Source of the DNA: 34-65-8 sp964516135
Lineage (GTDB): Bacteria > Pseudomonadota > Alphaproteobacteria > Sphingomonadales > Sphingomonadaceae
Direction of reading: 5' to 3'
DNA: 64,000 nucleotides
NCBI GenBank assembly: GCA_964516135.1
Contig: CAZEWN010000011.1
Location: 1 to 64,000 of the forward strand
Part shown: in pieces, positions 24,568-31,862 of the stretch
Numbering within the stretch: position 1 is the first letter of the stretch
How the letters are laid out: each line of letters starts with the position of its first letter
Program-made: the position numbers and the translations under genes
Notes under the pieces: model-generated
Told to the model about the DNA's origin: nothing
The model's input: the letters and a program-made list of their open reading frames with translations, nothing else
The model's database searches: none

Positions 24568-27357
24568 TTGGCCGACGTCATAGATACCCCCCAACCCGCC
24601 TTTGCACCCGACGAATTCGAACGGATCGACATCGTCGACGAGATGAAGACGAGCTACCTCGATTACGCGATGAGCGTGATCGTAAGCCGCGCACTGCCCG
24701 ACGTGCGCGACGGCCTTAAGCCGGTCCACCGCCGCATCCTGTTCGCCAGCCAGGAAGGTGGCTTCGTCGCCGGGCGGCCCTATCGCAAGAGCGCCAAAAT
24801 CGTCGGCGACGTGATGGGTAACTATCACCCGCACGGCGATGCTGCGATCTACGACGCGCTGGCGCGGATGACGCAGGACTGGTCGCTGCGGGTGCCGCTG
24901 GTCGATGGCCAAGGCAACTTCGGCTCGATGGACCCGGACCCGCCGGCCTCGATGCGCTACACCGAGGCGCGCCTTGCCAAGGTCGCCAACAGCCTGCTGG
25001 ACGATCTCGACAAGGATACGGTCGATTTTACCGACAACTATGACGGTTCGCGGCAGGAGCCGACCGTCCTCCCCGCCCGGTTTCCCAATCTGCTGGTCAA
25101 CGGTGCGGGCGGCATCGCGGTCGGCATGGCGACCAATATCCCGCCGCACAACCTGGGTGAAGTGATCGACGGCTGCTTCGCCTACATGGACAACCCCGGC
25201 ATCTCCAGCGAGGAACTGCACGAGATCATCCCCGGCCCCGATTTCCCCACGGCCCCGTTGATTCTCGGCAAGGCCGGCGCCCGTGCGGCCTACACCACGG
25301 GGCGCGGGTCCATCTTGATGCGGGCGCGGCACACAGTGGAGACGGGGCGCGGCGATCGCCAGTCCATCGTCCTTACCTCGATCCCGTATCAAGTGGGCAA
25401 GAATGGGCTGGTCGAAAAGATCGCCGAGGCCGCGAAGGAGAAGCGGATCGAAGGCGTAGCCGACATCCGCGACGAATCCAGCCGCGAAGGCGTTCGCGTG
25501 GTCGTGGACCTGAAGCGCGATGCGACGCCCGAAGTCGTGCTCAACCAGATCTGGCGCCACACCCCGGCGCAGGCGAGCTTCCCGGCCAACATGCTGGCGA
25601 TCCGCGGCGGTCGCCCGGAAGTGCTTGCCCTGCGCGATTTCATCCAAGCGTTCATCACCTTCCGCGAGGAAGTGATCACGCGCCGCACCAAGTTCGAACT
25701 GAACAAGGCGCGCGAACGGGCGCACATCTTGCTCGGCCTGGTGGTGGCGGTCTCCAACCTCGACGAAGTGGTGGCGATGATCCGTGGGTCGTCCAACCCG
25801 GCCGCCGCGCGCGCCAAGCTGCTCGTCAAGGAATGGCCGATCGGCGACATCGCGCAGTATATCGCGTTGGTCGAAGCGATCGAGCCGAGCGTGGAACAGG
25901 ACGGCGGCACCTATCGGCTTTCCGAACGGCAGGTGAAAGCCATCCTCGACCTGCGTCTCCACCGCCTTACCGCGTTGGGCCGCGACGAGATCGGTGGCGA
26001 ACTCAAGGACCTGTCGCTTGCGATCGAGGAATACCTCTCGATCCTCGCCGACCGGGTGAAGCTCTACGCGGTGATGCGCGGCGAACTGCAAGACATCCGC
26101 GACCTCTACGCCACGCCGCGCGTCAGTGAGATTGCGCCCGCGTGGGACGGTCTCGATGACGAGGATCTGATCGAGCGCGACGAGATGGTCGTAACCGTCA
26201 CCCACGATGGCTACATCAAGCGCACGCCCCTCTCCACCTTTCGATCCCAGAACCGCGGCGGCAAGGGCCGCAGCGGCATGGCGACCAAGGACGAGGATGC
26301 GGTGCGCGAGATGTTCGTCACCAGCACCCACAATCCGGTGCTGTTCTTCTCGACCCACGGCAAGGTCTATCGCCTCAAGGTGTGGAAGCTGCCCGAAGGC
26401 GGCCCATCCACGCGCGGGCGGCCGATCGTTAACCTCTTGCCTGCGCTCGACGAAGGCGAGACGATCCGCACCGTGCTGCCGCTGCCCGAGGATGAAGGTA
26501 CCTGGGGCGCGCTTAGCGTTGTGTTTGCGACCGCCAAAGGCAACGTTCGCCGAAATTCGATGGATGCCTTCGCCAACATCCCGTCAAACGGGAAGTTCGC
26601 GATGCGGTTTGAAAATGGTTCGGACGACCATCTGATCGGGGTCGCGCTGCTCGATTCGTCCGATGATGTCCTGCTGGCCAGCCGCCAGGGCAAGGCGATC
26701 CGTTTCGCCGCGGAGGACGTTCGCGAGTTCACTTCCCGTACCTCGACCGGTGTGCGCGGCATGATGCTTAAGCACGACGACGAGGTCATTTCGCTGTCGA
26801 TCCTGCACAAGGTCGGCACCAACACCGAAGAGCGCGAGCAATACCTGCGCTTTGCACCGTGGAAGGCGGAGAAGGAAGGTGAGCCGGATTTGTCGGTCGA
26901 TCGTTTCACTGAACTGGCGGACAAGGAGCAATTCATCCTGACAGTTTGCGCCAACGGTTATGGCAAGCTCAGCTCGGCCTATGAATACCGCCGCACCGGA
27001 CGCGGCGGCCAAGGCATCACCAATATCGACAACATCAAGCGCAATGGCCCAGTGGTGGCGAGCTTCGCCGCGACCAAGGCCGATCAGCTGATGCTGGTGA
27101 CCGATCAGGCCAAGCTCATCCGGCTGCCATTGGAAAGCCTGCGAGTGATCGGGCGCGGTTCGGCCGGGGTGCGCCTGTTCCACGTCGCCGATAACGAGCA
27201 CGTCGTCAGCGCGGTCAGGCTCGACGAGCAGGAAGCGCCGGAGAACGAGGCCGAGGAAGCCGTGGTCGAGGAAATGCTCTCGCGCGGTAGCGTTGAAACC
27301 GTTCCCGACACTACCCCGCACAGTGACGACGACATCGCGGGCGAGCCTGACAGCTAG
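24568..27357 (+). CDS. gyrA: DNA gyrase subunit A
   Basis: Breakage-reunion subunit of gyrase, which introduces negative supercoils. The open frame reaches back to 24415, but the family N terminus (MADVIDTPQP, then FERIDIVDEMKTSYLDYAMSVIVSRALPDVRDGLKPVHRRI) points to a TTG start at 24568, giving 929 residues; this start is not certain. Catalytic Tyr131 lies in MRYTEARL. The C-terminal beta-pinwheel has the GyrA-box variant QNRGGKG, which argues for gyrase rather than topoisomerase IV. At the quinolone-contact site (GDAAIYDAL) the position matching E. coli Ser83 is Ala92; Asp96 matches Asp87. The acidic C-terminal tail is usual. Confidence 0.95.
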   Translation: MADVIDTPQPAFAPDEFERIDIVDEMKTSYLDYAMSVIVSRALPDVRDGLKPVHRRILFASQEGGFVAGRPYRKSAKIVGDVMGNYHPHGDAAIYDALARMTQDWSLRVPLVDGQGNFGSMDPDPPASMRYTEARLAKVANSLLDDLDKDTVDFTDNYDGSRQEPTVLPARFPNLLVNGAGGIAVGMATNIPPHNLGEVIDGCFAYMDNPGISSEELHEIIPGPDFPTAPLILGKAGARAAYTTGRGSILMRARHTVETGRGDRQSIVLTSIPYQVGKNGLVEKIAEAAKEKRIEGVADIRDESSREGVRVVVDLKRDATPEVVLNQIWRHTPAQASFPANMLAIRGGRPEVLALRDFIQAFITFREEVITRRTKFELNKARERAHILLGLVVAVSNLDEVVAMIRGSSNPAAARAKLLVKEWPIGDIAQYIALVEAIEPSVEQDGGTYRLSERQVKAILDLRLHRLTALGRDEIGGELKDLSLAIEEYLSILADRVKLYAVMRGELQDIRDLYATPRVSEIAPAWDGLDDEDLIERDEMVVTVTHDGYIKRTPLSTFRSQNRGGKGRSGMATKDEDAVREMFVTSTHNPVLFFSTHGKVYRLKVWKLPEGGPSTRGRPIVNLLPALDEGETIRTVLPLPEDEGTWGALSVVFATAKGNVRRNSMDAFANIPSNGKFAMRFENGSDDHLIGVALLDSSDDVLLASRQGKAIRFAAEDVREFTSRTSTGVRGMMLKHDDEVISLSILHKVGTNTEEREQYLRFAPWKAEKEGEPDLSVDRFTELADKEQFILTVCANGYGKLSSAYEYRRTGRGGQGITNIDNIKRNGPVVASFAATKADQLMLVTDQAKLIRLPLESLRVIGRGSAGVRLFHVADNEHVVSAVRLDEQEAPENEAEEAVVEEMLSRGSVETVPDTTPHSDDDIAGEPDS

Positions 27358-28004
27358 CCGGACCGCAATTCGCCGCGCAAAGTCTGGATCACACCAGTCG
27401 CGATCAGTATCTGGCCGCTGTAATAGAGCGGCCAGATCATCCAGTCGGCAAGCGCGCTCTCGCCCACGGACCCCATCCGGCTGAAAATCAGCCAGTCGGA
27501 CAGGATAAACAGGGCCGCACCGGTCGCCACCCGCCCGCGCGGGAAACGGCTGAGGAACGCGGCGGCAGCCATCGCGCCTAATCCGGTGGCATAGGCGGTG
27601 ACGGCGACATCCCGGCTCAACAGCCATGAGACGATTACTGTTGTCACCATGATCGTAGCCGCCACCGCCTTGCCACCGATCCGGTCGTTCGCGCGCCGGT
27701 TGCGCCAGTACAGCGCGATGGCGACGAGATGTCCGGCGAAGAACGCCGCGCCGCCCGCGGTAAAGCTCAACTCGATAGCCATGTCGCCAAGCGCGCCCAG
27801 CGCCATGACCAGCGCGATCATTCTGGCATCCGCCGAACGGTGGCGGCGCAGGGCATAGATCGCCAGCAATGCGACCGCGCCCCCCTTCACCAACATCAGC
27901 CACACGCCGCCGATCGGGTTGTCGGAAAAGAAATAATACAGCGAAGCCGCGACAATACTGGCCAGCAGCCACGGTCGATGTTCGGCAAGTGCGCGTTTCG
28001 GCAT
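27354..28004 (-). CDS. YhhN-family membrane protein (lysoplasmalogenase-like)
   Basis: A 216-residue membrane protein with about seven or eight helices. The ATG at 28004 follows GGGGGA by a few bases; the longer open frame upstream is antisense to trmFO and rejected. Family marks are GDMAIELSFTAGGAAFFAGHLVAIALY and LSDWLIFSRM. YhhN/TMEM86 proteins hydrolyse the vinyl-ether bond of lysoplasmalogens in animals and some bacteria, but the substrate in this organism is unclear. Its stop interlocks with the gyrA stop within one CTAG. Confidence 0.85.
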   Translation of the reverse strand: MPKRALAEHRPWLLASIVAASLYYFFSDNPIGGVWLMLVKGGAVALLAIYALRRHRSADARMIALVMALGALGDMAIELSFTAGGAAFFAGHLVAIALYWRNRRANDRIGGKAVAATIMVTTVIVSWLLSRDVAVTAYATGLGAMAAAAFLSRFPRGRVATGAALFILSDWLIFSRMGSVGESALADWMIWPLYYSGQILIATGVIQTLRGELRSG

Positions 28005-28065
28005 CGGTCCCCCTGCCCCAAGCTTGGACTTGAACCAACGGCCCGGCAAGCACATGGGTCCGCGC

Positions 28066-29433
28066 ATGAAACACGATGTCCACATCATCGGCGGCGGGCT
28101 GGCGGGGAGCGAGGCTGCGTGGCAGCTCGCTGAGGCAGGGTTCAAAGTGCGCCTGTCCGAAATGCGCGGCAGCGGCTCGACCACGCCCGCGCATGAAACC
28201 GATGGCCTGGCAGAACTGGTATGTTCCAACAGTTTTCGCTCCGATGACGACACGAAGAACGCCGTCGGGCTGATGCACCACGAAATGCGTCGGCTCGGCA
28301 GCCTCGTAATGCGTGCAGGCGAGATCGCGCGTGTGCCCGCCGGATCGGCAATGGCAGTCGACCGCGAGGTCTTCTCGGCCGAAGTCGAGAAAGCACTGAC
28401 GGGGCATCCCAACGTCAGGGTGGTGCGGGAGCGGATCGACGCCCTGCCCGGGTCCGGCCCCACCATTGTCGCAACTGGGCCGCTCACCGCCGAAGCGCTG
28501 GCACAGAGCATCGTCGCTGCGACCGGGCAGAACCGCCTTGCCTTCTTCGACGCCATCGCCCCGATCGTCCATCGCGACTCGATCGACATGGACGTGTGCT
28601 GGATGCAGAGCCGATGGAACAAGGTCGACAGCGCCGGCGGTGAGGGCAAGGACTATATCAACTGTCCGATGACCCGCGATCAGTACCGCGCTTTCCACCA
28701 GGGCTTGCTCGACGGCGAGAAGACCGAATTCAAAGAGTGGGAAGCGGACACGCCCTATTTCGATGGCTGCATGCCCATCGAGGTAATGGCCGCACGCGGT
28801 CTCGATACCTTGCGCTTCGGACCGATGAAGCCGGTCGGCCTCGACAATCCGCGCGACGCGACGCCCGAATTTCCCCAAGGCCGCTGGCCCCATGCCGTGG
28901 TACAACTGCGCCAGGATAACAAGCTGGGTACATTGTGGAACATGGTCGGGTTCCAGACCAAGCTGAAGCACGGCGCCCAAGTCGAACTGTTTCGTACCAT
29001 TCCGGGGCTGGAAAAGGCTGAATTCGCACGGCTGGGCGGCCTCCATCGCAACACATTCCTCAACTCACCGCTGGTACTCGACCGCCAGCTGCGGCTGAAG
29101 GGCGCGGAACACATCCGCTTCGCCGGGCAAGTGACGGGCTGCGAAGGCTATGTCGAAAGCAGCGCGGTGGGCATCATGGCGGCGCTGATGATGGCAGCCG
29201 AACTGGCCGGGCGCGAGTGGGGCCCCCCGCCCCGCACCAGCGCGATGGGGGCATTGCTGGCGCACATCACCGGCGATGCCGAGGCGGAAACATTCCAGCC
29301 GATGAACGTCAACTTCGGCCTATTCCCGCCGCTGCACGATGTCGGCAAGAAGGTTCGCAAGGAAGCTTATACTGAGCGGGCGAAGGCCGACTTCGGCGCG
29401 TGGCTGGCGGTCATAGAACCGGTGGCGGCCTAG
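28066..29433 (+). CDS. trmFO: tRNA (uracil-54-C5)-methyltransferase, folate/FAD dependent
   Basis: Makes ribothymidine 54 in tRNA with methylene-tetrahydrofolate and FADH2. From MKHDVHIIGG it has 455 residues; a start at 28054 is possible. FAD-binding GGGLAGSEAAWQLAE is at the N terminus. Further signatures are AHETDGLAELVCSNSFRSDD, CPMTRDQYRAFHQGL, FDGCMPIEVMAARG, TLRFGPMKPVGL, and VTGCEGYVESSAVG near the C terminus. It diverges from the YhhN gene, and its stop interlocks at a CTAG with the EF-hand gene stop. Confidence 0.96.
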   Translation: MKHDVHIIGGGLAGSEAAWQLAEAGFKVRLSEMRGSGSTTPAHETDGLAELVCSNSFRSDDDTKNAVGLMHHEMRRLGSLVMRAGEIARVPAGSAMAVDREVFSAEVEKALTGHPNVRVVRERIDALPGSGPTIVATGPLTAEALAQSIVAATGQNRLAFFDAIAPIVHRDSIDMDVCWMQSRWNKVDSAGGEGKDYINCPMTRDQYRAFHQGLLDGEKTEFKEWEADTPYFDGCMPIEVMAARGLDTLRFGPMKPVGLDNPRDATPEFPQGRWPHAVVQLRQDNKLGTLWNMVGFQTKLKHGAQVELFRTIPGLEKAEFARLGGLHRNTFLNSPLVLDRQLRLKGAEHIRFAGQVTGCEGYVESSAVGIMAALMMAAELAGREWGPPPRTSAMGALLAHITGDAEAETFQPMNVNFGLFPPLHDVGKKVRKEAYTERAKADFGAWLAVIEPVAA

Positions 29434-29888
29434 CAGCGACAAGCAGGCCGGGCCGCGCGCTTCGGCGCGGTCGTAGCGAATTCCTCTGCCGTCAGCACAC
29501 CGTCGTCATTTGCATCCGCGCCGTCGAAACGATCAACCGTGGTCACTGCCCACTCTTCGAACGTCAACAGGTTGTTGCCATCCTTGTCGAGCTTGCGGAA
29601 AGCGTCGGTACGGGTCGAAAGCATTTCGTTGCGACTGATCCGACCATCGCGGTTGCGATCGTAGCGGAAAAAGCGGCGCTGTTCGCGGGTAAGCTCGGTC
29701 GCCTCAGGCGGTTCCGGCCCGCGCAAGTCGCCCACGTCAACCAAGGGCAGGACATTGGGGTCGGGCGCAGCGGTGATCGGTTCGGGCGGCGGCGCGGCGC
29801 GCTCTACCTCGGCCCGACCCTGCCACCAGAACATGCCCACCGCAACCAGCGCCAGAGTAACCACGGCAACCAGAAATGTACGCTGCAT
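29430..29888 (-). CDS. Membrane-anchored EF-hand protein with three calcium loops
   Basis: A 152-residue protein with an N-terminal signal anchor (FLVAVVTLALVAVGMFWW) and a Pro/Glu-rich linker, then three canonical 12-residue EF-hand loops at about 77-88 (DRNRDG...E), 101-112 (DKDGNN...E) and 125-136 (DANDDG...E). The ending PACRC holds two Cys. It probably sits in the periplasm facing side of the inner membrane and senses or buffers calcium; no partner is evident. The stop shares a CTAG with trmFO. Confidence 0.85.
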   Translation of the reverse strand: MQRTFLVAVVTLALVAVGMFWWQGRAEVERAAPPPEPITAAPDPNVLPLVDVGDLRGPEPPEATELTREQRRFFRYDRNRDGRISRNEMLSTRTDAFRKLDKDGNNLLTFEEWAVTTVDRFDGADANDDGVLTAEEFATTAPKRAARPACRC

Positions 29889-29920
29889 TGCCGACCCCCA
29901 GCCAGATGCCGCAGCATAGC

Positions 29921-30580
29921 TCAGCGGCCGAAGATGCCAACCCGGATCGCCACAATGGCACCACCGCGATCGTCGAGCAGGCCGCCTTCACCCTTCCGCA
30001 GAGCGCGCGCACCCAGCTTTCCGAGTATGGCCAGCGGGCGTAGGGTGCGCGGCAACGGTGCGAGCGCGGGCAGTTGGCTGGCTTGCGCCGCCACAAGCCG
30101 CCGCTCTGATGGGTCGCCAGCATGCGCGACAAGATCGCCCAGCGACCACTTGATGGCATAGTTTGCAGCGTCGGTCCTTGCGGTTCCGGTCGCGTCCGCG
30201 AACAGCGGAGCGAATGCCTCGGCACGCCCACGCGCGTACCGGTCAAGCGTGGCGGGCAACAATATGGGGGTGGTTATCAACTCTTCCCACGCGTCGATGG
30301 CGGCAACAAGCCTGTCAGACTCGCCCGGAAAAAAATGGTGCATTCGTGCGAGCAGGGGATCGCTGGCGGGGCCGCCGCGGACCATGTCACGCCACCAGGC
30401 CAGGCGAATCTGCTTGAGCATGGGCTCGCGCGCCTGTGCGATTGTATGCGCCAGCCGGTGGTCGAAGGCCAGCACCACGCCCCATTGTGCACGCCCCGAA
30501 GGGGGAGCGTACGCCAAGCCAAGTCGCTGCGGCAGCGGAAGGGATTCGGAATCGGTCACGCGGACCGTTTGACGCGTCAA
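29921..30580 (-). CDS. Short squalene/phytoene-synthase-family protein (NDUFAF6-like)
   Basis: A 219-residue trans-isoprenyl-synthase-fold protein. FDHRLAHTIAQAREPMLKQIRLAWWRDMV is the family N-terminal motif, and ELITTPILLPATLDRYARGRAEAF follows. The two Asp-rich motifs of real squalene or phytoene synthases (DxxxD) are not intact: only scattered Asp and Glu are seen. The closest functional parallel is NDUFAF6, a complex I assembly factor of this fold. It could also be a degenerate isoprenoid enzyme. It lies 20 bases downstream of the TadE-like gene on the same strand. Confidence 0.72.
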   Translation of the reverse strand: MTRQTVRVTDSESLPLPQRLGLAYAPPSGRAQWGVVLAFDHRLAHTIAQAREPMLKQIRLAWWRDMVRGGPASDPLLARMHHFFPGESDRLVAAIDAWEELITTPILLPATLDRYARGRAEAFAPLFADATGTARTDAANYAIKWSLGDLVAHAGDPSERRLVAAQASQLPALAPLPRTLRPLAILGKLGARALRKGEGGLLDDRGGAIVAIRVGIFGR

Positions 30581-30600
30581 TCCGGCGCGGCGTCAACCGC

Positions 30601-31260
30601 CTAGCATTCGGAATCGCCGTCGTCGCCGGTCAGGCCCGGCCCAAGGTTCCGGTCGTCACGGATGAGGAAGGCAGCCTCTTCGCGGAACTGTTTGTCGCCG
30701 GCGCCGAAGGGGTTTTCGAACAAAGCCTGGTATTCATAGTAGATTTCCACGAACATCACTGCCGAACCCGATTGCGCCGTAATCTTCGTTGCGCCACGGC
30801 CGAACCCGGTGATTTCGTCGCCGCTGATGCCGTTGTTGGCTCCATCATCGCCGTACGCGGATTCGCGATCGAGCTCACCCCGGCACCGTTGCCAGTGAAT
30901 GAACTGGCGCTCGGTGAAGTCGTCATATTCGACGCTCGACAGAATGATCCGTCCGTGATCGCCAATATCGATGCTTTCCCCCTGCCGCAGCGCGCCTTCG
31001 AGGATCGCATCCACATCCGCCTCGGTTATGGTGGGCGTCACGCCGCTGTTGTCGGTCTGCCCCAGGCGCGAGGCATTGTCGGCGAGCGACAAAGCGATCT
31101 GGCTAACCTTCATTTTCGTGGTCGCCATGCGGGCGATTTCGGTGCCGTACAGACCAAGCGTCAGCACGACCGGCAAAACCAGCGCGAATTCCACGATCGA
31201 CACGGCGGACGTATCGCGCAGCAGCGCGGCGAGAGGGCGACGGTTTGGACGCACGGCCAT
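30601..31260 (-). CDS. TadE-like pilus-associated protein (cassette 1, second TadE)
   Basis: A 219-residue protein starting at MAVRPNRRP (TGATG overlap with the upstream stop). It has one N-terminal membrane helix inside a pilin-like motif (SIVEFALVLPVVLTLGLYGTE), with the Glu typical of TadE/TadF pseudopilins. Then come KMKVSQIALSLADNASRLGQ and FIHWQRCRGEL, shared almost word for word with the protein at 36644-37339. The C-terminal domain ends in DDGDSEC. It is the third gene of the minus-strand cassette and the paralogue of the last gene of the plus-strand cassette. Confidence 0.85.
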   Translation of the reverse strand: MAVRPNRRPLAALLRDTSAVSIVEFALVLPVVLTLGLYGTEIARMATTKMKVSQIALSLADNASRLGQTDNSGVTPTITEADVDAILEGALRQGESIDIGDHGRIILSSVEYDDFTERQFIHWQRCRGELDRESAYGDDGANNGISGDEITGFGRGATKITAQSGSAVMFVEIYYEYQALFENPFGAGDKQFREEAAFLIRDDRNLGPGLTGDDGDSEC

Positions 31261-31862
31261 CAGTCGCACGTCCCCGCATCCGAGCCATATTCGGCCTGAT
31301 CGGCGAATGGCTGGTTCTTCTTGATCGCGCTGGCGCGGACCGTGCGATCCGATGTGCCGCCAACATAGAATGGGTTCGGGAACAGCGGCTCGTAGGTGAC
31401 GGTTACGGAATAGAGCACTACGTCCTCCGCGCCGCCATTGCCATCGGTTCCGACATCAGGGTCCCACTGGCCGTTGCCGTTCTCATCGGTGTAGCTTTCG
31501 CCGTCGGAACAGGTGCCATCGGCGTTCTCGTCGTTCCAGCGTTCGGGTCGGGCAATGTCGGCGAACGATGCATAACTGACGCGTTCAGTTTCGAATTCAG
31601 CGCCAGGTGCGACGACGCTGACAATATCCTCGACCATGGCATCGGCAGCGTCGATGTCGCCGACCTCCAGCGAGCTTGACCGCGCGGCTTCCTGTACCGC
31701 GCCATTGAGGACAGCCTGGGTATAGGCCAACTGGCCCAGATCAAACAGCCCCAGCAGCATGCCAACGAACACGGTCACCATCAGACCGAATTCCATCACG
31801 CTGGTCCCCTGCTCGTCGGCGGGGAGCGCGCGCAGGCGGGCGAGGATCATGGCGCGCGTCAT
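31260..31862 (-). CDS. TadE-like protein with acidic calcium-loop-like motifs (cassette 1)
   Basis: A 200-residue protein started at the ATG that overlaps the stop of the vWA gene (ATGA). The N terminus has the pseudopilin pattern SVMEFGLMVTVFVGMLLGLFDLGQLAY. Residues about 110-150 hold NDENADGTCSDGES and DENGNGQWDPDVG, two Asp/Asn/Gly loops that resemble dockerin- or thrombospondin-type calcium sites. The paralogue at 36066-36653 has the same design. It probably forms part of a Tad/Flp minor-pilin complex across the inner membrane. Confidence 0.85.
   Translation of the reverse strand: MTRAMILARLRALPADEQGTSVMEFGLMVTVFVGMLLGLFDLGQLAYTQAVLNGAVQEAARSSSLEVGDIDAADAMVEDIVSVVAPGAEFETERVSYASFADIARPERWNDENADGTCSDGESYTDENGNGQWDPDVGTDGNGGAEDVVLYSVTVTYEPLFPNPFYVGGTSDRTVRASAIKKNQPFADQAEYGSDAGTCD

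Noticed and set aside
24514..26358. 614-codon minus-strand frame opposite gyrA
   Set aside because: Antisense shadow of a highly conserved gene, rich in Asp, His, Arg and Gly, with no domain.
28020..28050. Sequence resembling the T-arm of a minus-strand tRNA (GGACTTGAACCAACG)
   Set aside because: No matching acceptor, anticodon or D-arm is found in the neighbouring bases, which hold the divergent starts of the YhhN gene and trmFO.
26584..29046. 820-codon open frame on the minus strand across gyrA and trmFO
   Set aside because: It is antisense to two well-supported genes in a GC-rich genome, where the third-base pattern keeps the opposite strand open. It has no recognisable domain, and its C-terminal part only mirrors gyrA codon usage.
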